A DNA stretch of 64,000 nucleotides from positions 3,586,789-3,650,788 of the forward strand of contig JABACO010000012.1 of assembly GCA_013339895.1 (NCBI GenBank), read 5' to 3'. Each line of letters opens with the position of its first letter. Position 1 is the stretch's first letter. The position numbers were made by a program, and so were the translations under genes. The notes below the pieces were generated by a model. It had not been told where the DNA came from. It saw only the letters and a program-made list of their open reading frames with translations, and ran no database searches. Of this stretch, positions 10,387 to 20,604 are shown piece after piece. Source of the stretch: Ephydatia muelleri. Taxonomy: Eukaryota; Porifera; Demospongiae; Spongillida; Spongillidae.

Positions 10387-10447
10387 TGTAGCGTTTGACC
10401 CATGTAGCGTTTGACACATGTAGCGTTTGACACATGTAGCGTTTGAC
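10387..10447. repeat. Short tandem repeat TGTAGCGTTTGAC(A/C)CA, about four units
   Basis: About four near-identical 16-bp units abut the presumed gypsy primer-binding site. They may be a locally amplified LTR end: the minus-strand units end ...CTACA just before TGG. No spacer/repeat structure of a CRISPR type is present. Confidence 0.6.
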
Positions 10448-10474
10448 AAGGCCACGACGAATTGATAAGTCGTT

Positions 10475-10777
10475 TCACGGATTTCCGATTAGGCGTCGGG
10501 GGTGCGGCGGCGGCAAAAAAAAAAAAAAAGTGAATTTAATTCTGCGGCGGGCCGATAACAAACCCATTTCCCTGGTGTATACCGTAAACTTGTTTAATAT
10601 TATTTTATCATTCTGATCCTTGAAGTCTACAATGTGATGTGCGCCGAGATCTGAGGGAGAGATTTTCACGACAGTCGATCGTGACATTGCCATTGTGCGA
10701 TCAAATAAGCCGCCAAACGTCTCCTCCCATTCACATTTATGTACGCCGAGGGAATACAACCTCTTTTGTAGTGGCAC
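10475..10777 (-). CDS. Unidentified coding-like segment
   Basis: The minus-strand frame reads PLQKRLYSLGVHKCEWEETF, then FGGLFDRTMAMSRSTVVKIS and a further 25 balanced residues, before degenerating into a homopolymer (about 10514-10529). Amino-acid composition is protein-like and the block has no stops, but no family is recognised. It could be an exon of a host gene or part of the gypsy leader. No splice partners were linked. Confidence 0.3.
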   Translation of the reverse strand: MPLQKRLYSLGVHKCEWEETFGGLFDRTMAMSRSTVVKISPSDLGAHHIVDFKDQNDKIILNKFTVYTREMGLLSARRRIKFTFFFFLPPPHPRRLIGNP

Positions 10778-10849
10778 AAACTACTATACAACTTAAGTAC
10801 GCCATTCGTAATAAACTTCCTGTCACGCGGTCAATGGCTTTGAATTAAA

Positions 10850-11087
10850 TTTTTTTTTTCGAGCGGCGGAGTCCGTGAAACGAAAAATCATATCGTCATG
10901 GCCCAACCTCTCAAAAATATGTATTAATAATCACAGTTCTATATATCGCACACATTGATAATTATGCATAGCGTACAGTTTACACCACACCACACTGGAC
11001 AATTCATACACGTAAAAGGTGCTTGTAATTAGTCTAACATAGTTTCTCTGTAGTCACAACAAACACTGTAACGGAATGTACTCTCTG
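10850..11087. other. Presumed 3' flank of the SRCR receptor gene
   Basis: No open frames or repeats of note. It lies immediately downstream of the stop at 11088 on the minus strand. No clear AATAAA was fixed. Confidence 0.3.
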
Positions 11088-11489
11088 TTAGGAGATGTTT
11101 GAAGGTTTATCTTCTTCATAAGCTGGAAGAGAATCACTTAATGCGTTATATGCAGGTAGTGGATCAACTGGGAGTTGTTTGCTTTCATCGTAAGCAGGCG
11201 GTGCGTCATTCTGCATAAAACCTTTTTTTGCTTCGTTTCCTTCTGATGGTAATTTAAAAGCCGTTGCCTGCACACCATCATTGCTTGGTGGGTGTGCGGC
11301 GGCTGGACTAAAACTTGTTTCCAGGTTCCGTGGTTGATTGGTGCTTCCTGCTGGTTGTGATGTAGAGTTTGCAGACGAATGATTCGTGGAGCTGTTAGTG
11401 GCATCAATGCTCTGAGTTGGTCGTGTTACATAGCTTTGGAGACGAGGACTTGACTGTGTTCTTTCCAAACACGAGCAGTTTATTTTTGC
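11088..11489 (-). CDS. SRCR receptor gene, last exon: cytoplasmic tail with PPxY/LPxY motifs
   Basis: An acceptor at 11490-11491 opens the exon in phase 0, matching the donor after the transmembrane exon. The roughly 133-residue tail is rich in Ser, Thr, Asn and Pro and ends with three evenly spaced tyrosine motifs: APPAYDE, DPLPAYN and DSLPAYEE. PPxY and LPxY bind WW domains of NEDD4-family ubiquitin ligases and related adaptors (established for the motif class), and the tyrosines could also be phosphorylated. No enzymatic domain is seen. This reads as a signalling or trafficking tail of a single-pass receptor. The stop is at 11088. Confidence 0.65.
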   Translation of the reverse strand, partial: AKINCSCLERTQSSPRLQSYVTRPTQSIDATNSSTNHSSANSTSQPAGSTNQPRNLETSFSPAAAHPPSNDGVQATAFKLPSEGNEAKKGFMQNDAPPAYDESKQLPVDPLPAYNALSDSLPAYEEDKPSNIS

Positions 11490-12571
11490 CTAAGCAATGA
11501 TATAAAGTGCAAATCACATCAACGAAAATTGTGCGCTTGTAAAAGTGTGCCCAGATCTAGTAATTTTTCATGCAAATTGAATTTGTACTCTCTTTATGCA
11601 AGTTTGAAAGTACATGTAAGATTGAATGCACATATGTGTGTAATTTATCTTGCAAGTAAGAAGAAGTAGTATATGAAGGCGCCATGCACTTTGAACCCTC
11701 AAACTTACAGTAATGAAGCTTAATTAAGATGGCTTATAAATAGGATTGAGCAGCACTTATAAAAGGTATTATGATTTTTCAGACTATGTTCAAATACACG
11801 CGCCCTTGAATTCAGCGTCGAATGGTGCATACAACAGCATGCACCTGCATGTGTAGATAATCGTGGACAATTGCGAATTATCACACGGTAGTGGCTTTGG
11901 TCATGAATAAAATAAAATTTGACATCGAATGGCGGAAAATATTGCGATTTCCCGCCATTCTTTCCATGTGGGTGCGCCACATTCTATGAACATTTTCAAA
12001 TACTGGTTTGTCATATCATGACAAAAGAATTCAAATTCCTTTTAAATATGGTTATGCTTTCCTTGTTTATGTATTATTTTTATTATGGGTTTCAAGCAAC
12101 AAATTCCAGAATCCTTGTTGCGCTAGTGCCTAAAACATCTAATACTGTACTGTAGGGCACATTCTTTAAATAAAAAAAAACACTGAACAACTGTGTAAAT
12201 GTGCTTTGAATAATCCCTATCCTTACGAGGGCAACTCCCTCGAAAAGACCGGAGAAGATCCTCAAGCTTATCATGAGCTTCGCGCGTTAACCCCTTGCCC
12301 GACAAGAGACTGGGTACGAAGCTATAATACAATTAATAATAACGTACACACTGTACTCTTTTTATTTTTAGTTTCATTTCGTAATGCTTTTAAGAGCTAA
12401 TGGATACTGTGAAATTCGTATGCATCAACAACTGCATGAACTGGATTAATACACAGCATCGCTAGTGAGGTAGATTCTTAGCGAATAAGATATCATGGTT
12501 CACTTGGGTTGAGATTCTACAGACAAAATTATTTTTTACGGTAAACTCCGAGGCTGTTCACTCAAACTTAC
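11490..12571. other. Intron between tail and transmembrane exons
   Basis: This 1082-bp intron is bounded by GTAAGT (12571 side) and a TTAG acceptor. It is AT-rich; open frames on both strands look like chance. No repeats recognised. Confidence 0.55.
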
Positions 12572-12690
12572 GTATGCCCCTGTCAACAAGCAACAGCAGC
12601 AGACACAGCAACACGTAGTACACAATGCTATCGCAAAGATTATTGATCCTACAACAATTCCAGCAATAGCTCCGTCTGTCCACACGTACT
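12572..12690 (-). CDS. SRCR receptor gene, transmembrane exon
   Basis: The exon follows the acceptor TGCGTGCAG (phase 1) and ends GCATAC|GTAAGT (phase 0). It reads EYVWTDGAIAGIVVGSIIFA and continues IALCTTCCCVCCCCLLTGAY. That is an acidic/aromatic juxtamembrane segment, a hydrophobic helix of about 23 residues, then a cysteine-rich membrane exit likely to be palmitoylated (inference). It is joined to the PPxY tail by matching phase. The link to the SRCR exons further along the same strand is inferred from strand, order and phase; one exon between them is missing. Confidence 0.7.
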
Positions 12691-12800
12691 CTGCACGCAA
12701 ATAAGAAGAGAAATGACATATTTGCACGCAAAAAAGAAGAGAAATGACATATATATATATAATTAAAATTGCACGCAAAAAAGAAGAGAAATGACATATA
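12691..12800. repeat. Tandem copies of the transmembrane exon's splice-acceptor tract
   Basis: The block GCACGCAAA(A/T)AAGAAGAGAAATGACATA, which on the minus strand is the polypyrimidine tract plus TGCGTGC of the acceptor, occurs at about 12693, 12725 and 12771, and again at about 13629 beyond the palindrome. Only the copy at 12691 is followed by AG. The array was split by the palindromic insertion. Confidence 0.7.
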
Positions 12801-13608
12801 TGGGTCAGTTTCCGCGACAATGAAAAGTGGCTATATATATAAAAAGTTATAAAAATGCTTCACGTCTGAATCGCTAAAACTCCATAACGGTTTAAGCAAT
12901 CAACCTCCTATTTCGAACACTTCTTGCCACACCACTTCTCTCTACGAAGTTCGATTTTGGTGTCTTACCCTTGCTTCCTTGCCGACGTTACAAGGCACAG
13001 TACCCGAGGGGTTCAAAATCCAGGTAGCTCCCTGCAGGAATGTCCAAATCACTTCAAAATCGATATGCACGTAAATGAGTCCTGTCACTATTGATTTCTG
13101 CAGATCGTTGATTTTACCTCTTCCGTTATGGAGATACAGCAATGCAAAGTAAGTCCACGTTTCCCGCTCGAATCGCGCCTTTCTCAGTCCTTGAACCGCT
13201 TCCATTCTCCCGAGTGGGAATAAGAAAGGCGCGATTCGAGCGGGAAACGTGGACTTTACTTTGCATTGCTGTATCTCCATAACGGATAAGGTAAAAATCA
13301 ACGATCTGCAGAAATCAATAGTGACAGGACTCCTTTACGTGCATATTCGATTTTGAAGTGATATGGACTATCCTGCAGGGAGCTACCTGGATTTTGAACC
13401 CCTCGGGTACTGTGCCTTGTAACGTCGGCAAGGAGCAAGGGTAAGACACCAAAATCGAACTTCGTAGAGAGAAGTGGTGTGGCAAGAAGTGTTCGAAATA
13501 GGAGGTTGATTGCTTAAACCGTTATGGAGTTTTAGCGATTCAAACGTGAAGCATTTTTATAACTTTTTATATATATAGCCACATTTCATTTTCTCGGAAA
13601 CTGACCCA
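12801..13608. mobile_element. Foldback element, 808-bp near-perfect palindrome
   Basis: The arms, about 12801-13186 and 13226-13608, are inverted copies with only scattered mismatches, separated by a spacer of about 38 bp. The ends read TGGGTCAGTTTCC...GGAAACTGACCCA and the insertion is flanked by TA-rich sequence. Both arms carry the same open frames, so any ORF here is a shadow of the palindrome. A diverged relative lies at 17.94-19.14 kb. It interrupts the acceptor-tract repeat array in a receptor intron. Confidence 0.85.
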
Positions 13609-13659
13609 TACATATATAGTTAAAATTGCACGCAAAAAAGAAGAGAAATGACATAATTA

Positions 13660-14270
13660 TATATTATCAGTTAATAATACAAATAGCAAATGGGGGAAAG
13701 AGGCTCAGAGTGTGTTCTCCCGTCTAGCCCCTCTGCTTGCCATCACACAGGCCTGCACCAAAGCCAAAAAAAAATCTCAATCGATCCCAAGTGAGATCAG
13801 TGGCTAGGGCCATTTTAGGGAGGGAATTAGTGCATAGAGTTGAACTGTTGGTTTGAATTTTAGTGCTTTGTTGTAATAATTTTTATATGCTTTCTATGCT
13901 ATAGTTAAGACTGAACAAGTTTTTATTTGCCATTTCTAGGAGCCTCTTACTAGAAGAATTACTCCATTCGTAGACTAATGCTATTCATTGACTCTAATCC
14001 GGACGTACATGTATACTTCGTTTGACTTACACGACACATTAGACGGGTGCGGTCTGAGGGATATATCGTCTGTCTTACAAAGAAAAAAAACTCTAGTTTA
14101 TGTATAGCTTTGGTGAGCTCTAGGTAAGACTACATAATACCTGTAATTCGTATTTAAAATTGCCAGAGAATGAAACATGAGTATTGATCTGAAATACGGT
14201 GACCACCAGAAATGTCTATCATTATTCGTGATCTATCCGTGTAAGCTAGTTGTGGGCAATAAAACAGATA
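13660..14270. other. Intron, no recognised content
   Basis: AT-rich sequence without convincing coding or repeat structure; probably intronic to the minus-strand receptor gene. Confidence 0.4.
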
Positions 14271-14276
14271 ACTTAC

Positions 14277-14342
14277 CACACTGTAGTGTTGCAACATTGA
14301 GACTAGCTGCATCCTTGTCCGTATCCAATAGGAGGTGTGTAA
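14277..14342 (-). CDS. Candidate short juxtamembrane exon of the SRCR receptor gene
   Basis: The 66-bp segment lies between AATGCAG and GTAAGT. In phase 1 it reads THLLLDTDKDAASLNVATLQ then C. It ends with one base that joins the transmembrane exon as GAG (Glu). Its in-phase and out-phase (1,1) match the module phases of the SRCR exons, so it would fit as a membrane-proximal linker. No domain is recognised and the evidence is splice signals plus phase only. Confidence 0.35.
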
Positions 14343-14889
14343 CTGCATTCAGTTATCTTCTTACTTGTTAAGTGTGAGCAATTGTTTACGTTGTCCAACC
14401 AAATGGGCTTTAGATAGTTCTGACCACTGTAGCTGCAAGCAAATAAATGAGTGGAATGGACGTGCATGATGTCCATTTGTTATTTATCATTTGTAAGCAC
14501 TTTGCCGTGTTAATTACCAGGGCAATCTGTGAAATTCGTATGGTTTTCTTTGTCATTCCTAGGAAAGAAGTTAACACTTATCTCAAGTTTAGCTTGGGCC
14601 TACTAGATGAAAAAAGGAAAAGCACTAGAACAGACAAGTTAAGAACTTCCTGTCGAATTTGTTTGGTACTATCACTTTCTGAAGTAGAGCTATATTTTTA
14701 CTTGAATAATTTCAATCTTTAGTACCGCTGTACAGTTAAACTAGTGAGGCTTTATTAATTAGCGATAGCGAAGATGTTTACATTTGGCACTATACACTGT
14801 ACATAAATATATATATTTTTACGTAACATACGCATGCACTTTTGCTTGCTTTACGTAAGCAAATGCGTAACGTATTCGTATGCTTTTCA

Positions 14890-15600
14890 GAAGAACGTTG
14901 CCAAAGAAGTGTCACATAAAGTAACTTCAGACAGTGATAAATGCTGGACATCTCATCTGAGAGGCTGCTCTAATGTCTCATCTGAAGCAAAGTCTTTACT
15001 GTATCCACGCATCTTCTGCAATGGTTGTGATACTGATGCGGCATACTAAAGAAGTGCAGTTTTTTCACACAGTTTGTATGATCTAGGACTGCCGCTATAG
15101 AGATGCTTAGAGCACTACAAGGTTCTAGATAATCAAGTTGTGCTTTGTAATCTTGTTACTCATGCTGCTAAACAGGCATATTGTGATATGATTGGGGACG
15201 ATAACTTCTGGGCCAGTGTAAAGATTGCTGAGCTGAAGTGATTGGTATTGATAGTCAAATTCAGCAAGTCATGCAGAAGTATATCAGTGTTTCTCTGTAA
15301 AGGTTATCAATTTGTGGAACGATGTGGATAAAGAATGCCATGAGCTAGCAATCTGCTAGATGGCAGTCCATTCACAATGACTTCATGGGACTTACGTATT
15401 TCTTCAGTCAAATACACTTGGTGGGATGAATACGTGCTAAATTTGTGTAAATGCATTAAGTATAGATATTTCATCATTACGTCATAGAGCACTGAGAGAA
15501 ACGAATCATGCTAAGAAGATTACTAAAGGCGTGATGAGATTCCAGTGTGCATTTTGGCTTGCGACAAAAACCACTGCAAAATAAATTCCAAGAAGTAAAG
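14890..15600 (+). pseudogene. Degenerate coding-like block, unidentified
   Basis: Fragments in changing frames look protein-derived, for example CLEHYKVLDNQVVLCNLVTH followed by AAKQAYCDMIGDDNFWASVK at about 15100-15235, and earlier FCNGCDTDAAY at about 15013-15048. Frames break every 100-200 bases. It resembles a decayed transposon protein, but I cannot name the family. It lies in the intronic interval of the minus-strand receptor gene. Confidence 0.3.
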
Positions 15601-15867
15601 AAGGCTTGCGAAAAGGATTGCAAGTTTCGACTGTGATAATGCAGTAAATTTTTATTTATTTACAATTTTTATTCATTTTAAATTAAATTTAATGTCGCTT
15701 AAACCTGACCCTAACCAGGCCTGTGGCCAGGGCTATCCTGGCCAAGGGTCTAAGGCCAAAATAGATGTTACGGTGCTTATATACAAGTATGTATTTATTT
15801 ATGTAGGTATTATATTTATTCGCATAAATGAAAAACTAAAGGAAACAAAACATGAGAGTCTATTGTG

Positions 15868-16150
15868 AAAGTAGAAGGGCTTCTCTTGACACTAGGTCAA
15901 TGGGAGGTTGTGTAGCAGACATATAATGGCCAAGGAGAGAGCGTGCCCCTCGAATGCACATAACTGAACTTCGCAGTAACGAGTAGGCAAGGCGGCATCT
16001 CAACCACATGGTGGTTAAGCTATAGGTCTGGTTCCATTTAGCAGAGAGCAGAGATGCGAGGCGCTTATAGCTTGTTGTGCGCTTGAGGCCCAAGACAACC
16101 AGTACAAGAGAGAATAAGTGGAGTAAAAGAAGCATGTTCGAATTCACTGA
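15868..16150 (-). pseudogene. Retroelement C-terminal tail fragment
   Basis: On the minus strand, EFEHASFTPLILSCTGCLGP is followed after a 1-bp shift by SYKRLASLLSAKW, then WLRCRLAYSLLRSSVMCIRG and ARS. From memory this FTPL...YKRL....W.RCRL...LLRS...C.RG.RS tail recurs at the C-terminus of mobile-element polyproteins in corals, lancelets and sponges, but I cannot name the family with certainty. The 3' side contains AT-rich sequence and a 31-bp stretch (15764-15794) repeated exactly at 24089-24119. Confidence 0.5.
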
Positions 16151-16199
16151 TACGTTGGTCATAATTCCTCTTTTTCTCGTTTTCATGGCTACGGTAGCA

Positions 16200-17100
16200 T
16201 GCTAATAAAGGGTCTTTTGATTCGAGGGGGCGTAGTAAATTAACTTTCCGTAATTGGCTGTCAGGCTACGGGAATTATCTTCATTTTGTTCTTCACTTTG
16301 ATTACAAATCGATGATACCAATAGCGTCGACAACAGGGATGGGCATTTAATTCAAATACATGTATGTGAAATCGCGCGGATAGTCTGCATCGATAATTGC
16401 TATAAATTATAGTTAAACTCTGCTGTAGTTATATACCACGTGAGATGAGTCGAGCTTCTTCTTCCCACCATGCACGTAACATACATAGAGCGTACGTGAT
16501 GCATAAGACGCGCGCGCGTGATGTCTTGCACATCAGCGTGACATTAATTAATAAACATGTCGAAACAGCTGGAGACACAGCTGTTTATTTTTTCAAATAA
16601 AAATGAGCGAGACAAATAAAATAAAAAATCAGTTGTTAACACATCTAGATGTATGCACCAATTGAGTAAAGAAGGAATTACGAAAATTATATGCATACGT
16701 TTTTATGAATATATGGAATCATTTCCACGAAAAGGGACATAATGCATTATTTTCGTATTCTAGAAGTCTGAAATGTCCTCTGCACATTGTTTCTTACGCA
16801 CTGAAAATCGAAGCTTCTGTCATGGAGTTGTAAGGCTCTGAATGTTTAATTAGCCATACATTAAACGCAAATCTATTGCTGGAAATGTTATTATGTGTAC
16901 ACAAGTTTCTCTTCGTGGAAACGATCCTATATACATGTAGATAAAAATATTGCAGACCTACATAGCAAATAATGTATGTATAGGCTTTATAAGTAATGTA
17001 GGTCTGTAATATACATTTATAAATCTGTTTCCTCTCTTTATACTCAATAGGTGCAAACAAGTCCTACATCTACACGAATATAAATTAAAAAAAAAAAAAT
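16200..17100. other. AT-rich intronic sequence
   Basis: I searched the minus strand for the missing second half of SRCR domain 3 (C.G.E..L..C and AGV.C patterns) and did not find it. Otherwise no feature is recognised. Confidence 0.4.
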
Positions 17101-17136
17101 TCTTTCATACCGACGTGCAAATCCTATATAAAATAC

Positions 17137-17326
17137 CTTCCAGCGAATCCAATATCAAAATAATCGTTGTTTGGATCGTAGCCCAGCTGAGCACACACCA
17201 ACCGTCCCGCGTCCTCGTTCCATCCCTTCGCGCATACGGCACCCCAGACTCCGTTGTAAAGCACCTCCACGTTTCCAATGGCGGGGTCTGATCCACCGTA
17301 GAGGCGAACCGAGCCATCGGTGCCAG
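17137..17326 (-). CDS. SRCR receptor gene: first half of SRCR domain 3
   Basis: The exon enters in phase 1 (ATTATAG|CTGGCACC, 17327-17328) and leaves in phase 2 (GGAAG|GTATTT). It reads GTDGSVRLYGGSDPAIGNVE, then VLYNGVWGAVCAKGW and RLVCAQLGY: the VRL.GG, G.VEV...G.WG.VC...W and A..VC.QLGY hallmarks of an SRCR domain. The second half (remaining cysteines) should lie at lower coordinates, but I could not find it. Either that exon is very diverged, or the domain is broken. Confidence 0.85.
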
Positions 17327-17393
17327 CTATAATGGATTTAATTGTATTACATCATAACAGAATGGCTTAAATATTAATATAATCTTAGCTTAC

Positions 17394-17587
17394 TGTTGCT
17401 GCAAATCACTCCGGCGTATACGGTAGCACTGTAGTCACATATTGTTGTGTATTCCGTTGTGCAAGATTGATAGGACTCTACGTCCCTTTTTTTTTTTGAG
17501 TAGTAATCGTAATCGACGTATTGATACAACGTTACACACACAGTGGTCAATGATAACTTCGTTAACGAGTCACGATTCGTGGAAATT
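17394..17587 (-). CDS. SRCR receptor gene: second half of SRCR domain 2
   Basis: The acceptor CTTCTTCAG at 17588 gives a phase 2 entry that completes the Thr codon left by the exon at 20436. The block ends VESYQSCTTEYTTICDYSAT then VYAGVICSN, containing the C-terminal SRCR cysteines and the AGV.C strand, and leaves in phase 1 by GTAAGC. The basic SKKKRD loop is unusual for SRCR. The intron before it is 2848 bp and contains a foldback element. Confidence 0.85.
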
Positions 17588-17934
17588 CTGAAGAAGAGGA
17601 AAAACAGCATATTGTTCGCTTGCTATGTACGAAGCATGCACGTGCACATGTATGGATCACTTTACAATGCATGCATGCACGATCTTCGCGGAATATAAAA
17701 ATAAATAAATAATAATTCCATCATTTGTTTATTGACTGCACCGATAATTTATAACGTCCAGTCGCTTTCACTCGTTTAACATACGATTCTGGTGAAGTGG
17801 ACACGTTAAGGGACACAGTTGTACATACCAATTTTAGAGAGGAAAGGATCAGATTGCTCTAGCAGCCTCATTTGCCTTGTTGTGACACTTTGCACTTCAT
17901 TCGGAGTAATTAGCTCATGGAAGCTATAATAGTT

Positions 17935-19145
17935 GGGACAGTTCACGAGAAAATAGCGCTTTGTTGATATATAAGTTATAAAAATGCGTAACGCTTGAAT
18001 TGCTCTAACTTCCTTTCCACAACGATACCAACTTCCTATGTCACCACTTCATGTTCATACCACATGCACCATTTCTCTATGGGACAATATAATTTAATGT
18101 CTTCAAATCAATGTTAGGAGGTTCGAAGTCCCATTGGGTTCAAAACCTTCACACCTTCAGGTAGGAGCCTTCAAATCGTTTCAAATTGGAATGTACGTAT
18201 AGAGGTCCTGTCACTATTGAACTGTTCTGTTTGTTAATTTTTACCCAATCCGTTACGGAATATAGCTGTGCAAAGTTAATGCACATTTCCCGCTCGATTC
18301 AGTCGGACCATTAATTGCAGGCAACCTGAGTGACATTCTCCCAATGAATACTAATCACTTCACCATTCTCCTCCACCCATTCTCCGCCTTAAACGAAGCT
18401 CTAGCCGTTCGCAACGGGTTCTTTTTTGTTTGTTTGAGTCTACAGGTAAAAGAAGAATGCATGCACAGGCAGGTACACTTACATGCAATTGAAATTCAAA
18501 GTACCAAATATAGCGAAATATTTGCTTGGGCTGTGGCGGAAGGCGAGATTTCACGGGCATTTGAGATTTAATGTTAGAAAAAAATAGCTATCGCTGTTCA
18601 GTGTGCTGTATTGATTCTTGCCTGATGGTGCAGCTGAGATTTGCCTGCGTGCGCCTGCATGGTGCGCTGTAAAGGGTTGAGGCTCACAATGGATGGACCA
18701 ATGTCTGTTCACTGCCGAAATTAATTTCTAATTTTCTGACGCACACCACAGCCCTATCTCGTGTAGCTGACTGCACATACATACGGAGATACATCTGGTG
18801 ATACGGTGATTCAAGTGATTAGGAACTACCCTTACGCGCGCCGGCGTGATGCTTACTGCTTTCCGCGACGTGGGAGGTGGCAATAACCATTTACTTGGAT
18901 CCTTTAGTTCCGTACAATCGTCTTATTACTCACTCAGGAAAAAAAAAAAAAAAAAAAAGAAACCCGTTGCGAACGGCTATAGCTGAGATTAGAAATGGCT
19001 GGAGGAGAACGGGGAAGTGATTAATAATCATTCTGGATCCGGAGAATAGTAGCCGGGTCGCCTGATTTTAATGGCGGGAATGGAGCGGGAAATGAGCTAG
19101 GGTAACAACTAACAAACAATTCAATAGCGACAGTTATAATTAATT
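17935..19145. mobile_element. Diverged foldback element related to the 12.8-kb palindrome
   Basis: The left arm (17935-18440) shares blocks with the 12801-13608 arm: GTTATAAAAATGC, CCTGTCACTATTGA, TTTCCCGCTCGA. The right arm (about 18945-19145) is the inverted counterpart of its inner part: AACCCGTTGCGAACGGCTA mirrors TAGCCGTTCGCAACGGGTT, then GGAGCGGGAAATG and ATTCAATAGCGACAG. A loop of about 500 bp holds no gene. It lies in the intron between SRCR2 exons and is much more diverged than the 12.8-kb relative. Confidence 0.65.
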
Positions 19146-19149
19146 AATA

Positions 19150-20280
19150 AATTGTGGGTTAGTTGCATCGCGTGTGGCAATAAGCTTGGTCTGGGCCCCA
19201 AAAGTACGCTGTTGTGTATCACGCGAGTCGATCAATTTTGAAGGGTAAGTCAGTTCATGACGTAAGACGATTGGATCATAACGATATAATATATTGGTCT
19301 GGAAACCTAGGCGATGCAATGTGCGTGCGCAAGGGTAACGACCGAAGCGTATTGGCAGGTTTTCCGTGGAGTTGTCACACGTTATCTACTAGTAACAGTA
19401 AATTCTTAATAGGGGTTTAGATTGAATAATGTTAATAGTTAACCAAATCAGTTTACAGAAATTCTAATTTAACACCCGGTAAAATCCTCACTTGAGCTAG
19501 CTCTCACCATTATTAAAAAGGATACGCAATGACGCAATGACATACTTTTCTGAATAAATTATGCGCGGTAGAAATTAAATTTGTGTCTTAGTTTAAGAAT
19601 GGTTATTGGTATAATTTTAGGAATATCACAACCAGACCGATTTATTGTACATTTTAAAGTTGTTACAAAATTAATTTGAAAACAAAAACAGCAAGATGAC
19701 CGCCTATGTATGGGCCATTTCTGGATGTATTATACATAAACTAAGCGCAATTTCTTGTCAACTATTATAGCTTCCCATGAGCTGAGAATGAAGTGTAAGT
19801 GGGACTCAGGAAAGCATCTTCGCCTATTTCGGAATCATTAACGCAACAAAAATCTGTACCTCAACGAGAATTTCTGTTTTCACTTTGCGCACCACTCCCA
19901 CCTTCATACATTTCGCTCACGACAAGCACATTATGTCACCTTGTAATGTTACTCGTTCAAAGATGCTGATTTTATTTTTCAATCTCAAGGCTAAAAGCAA
20001 CTCTACTTGCAAGAAAAGGGTCGAAAATACTACAAATAGAACAGCTTTCAATGCAAGTAGCACTGCTCTGTTTATTTTGGGATGCAGGCAACAAAATGGA
20101 CTATAGCCTCAATTTGAAAGTGAACATCGGATCAGCACACGTTTTTGTTTAATCACAACTCACTTCTTTTACCCAGCAGCAACTATGGGAAAAGACAATA
20201 TGAAATGTATATTGTGAAGGACTGTGGTTGTCAGATCCTTGGCTAATAGGTTACCAAATATTCCATTGGATGGAATTTGT
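19150..20280. other. Intron, no recognised content
   Basis: Part of the 2.8-kb intron of the SRCR gene. Open frames are short and lack domain signatures. Confidence 0.4.
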
Positions 20281-20285
20281 TTTCC

Positions 20286-20323
20286 CCGGGGGGGTGGGGG
20301 GGTGGGGGTGGGGTGGGGTGAGG
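20286..20323 (+). repeat. G-rich tract, potential G-quadruplex
   Basis: Consecutive runs of 4-8 G separated by single T bases (GGGGGGTGGGGGGGTGGGGG...) lie in an intron. The pattern meets the simple G-quadruplex rule. On the minus-strand transcript it would be C-rich. Confidence 0.6.
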
Positions 20324-20435
20324 CCTAGATAGTTGTACTTTTGATGTACTGTAGATAATTTTTAATTACTTCAATCAAACTTCCCGCAACAAACCAATGC
20401 ACAAACATTTCATTGGTGCAAACCCCAAAACTTAC

Positions 20436-20604
20436 GTATATGTTTGGTAATTAGTGGACGTGTAACCAAGCTTATTGCAGACACCACTAAGGTCAAAATC
20501 ACCAGGACACAACCGCACCCATCCATAAGTGGCGACTTTCATCTCCACAGCTCCTTGTCCGTCAGTAATGGAGCCAACCAGTCGCACATCATTGTCATTT
20601 GAAT
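20436..20604 (-). CDS. SRCR receptor gene: first half of SRCR domain 2
   Basis: It enters in phase 1 after CAACATCAG and leaves in phase 2 at TATAC|GTAAGT. It reads NDNDVRLVGSITDGQGAVEM, then KVATYGWVRLCPGDFDLSGV and CNKLGY. The SRCR frame (VRL.GS, G.VEM, ...LGY) is clear, with W.RLC in place of the usual WG.VC. Both boundary phases match the neighbouring exons. A nearly identical exon exists at 56553-56721. Confidence 0.88.

Noticed and set aside
10387..10447. Regular short repeats suggesting a CRISPR-like array
   Set aside because: Units are directly adjacent without unique spacers, and the setting is a eukaryotic LTR edge.
12942..13301. 119-residue minus-strand frame
   Set aside because: It spans the centre of the palindrome and is mirrored by the opposite arm; no protein features.
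14277..14342. Reading SYTPPIGYGQGCS as the missing start of SRCR3's second half
   Set aside because: That frame hits a TAG after 13 residues and leaves in the wrong phase; the alternative phase 1 reading fits the transmembrane exon.
17105..17317. 70-residue frame MARFASTVDQ...
   Set aside because: It is a shifted frame of the SRCR domain 3 exon; the SRCR frame explains the region far better.
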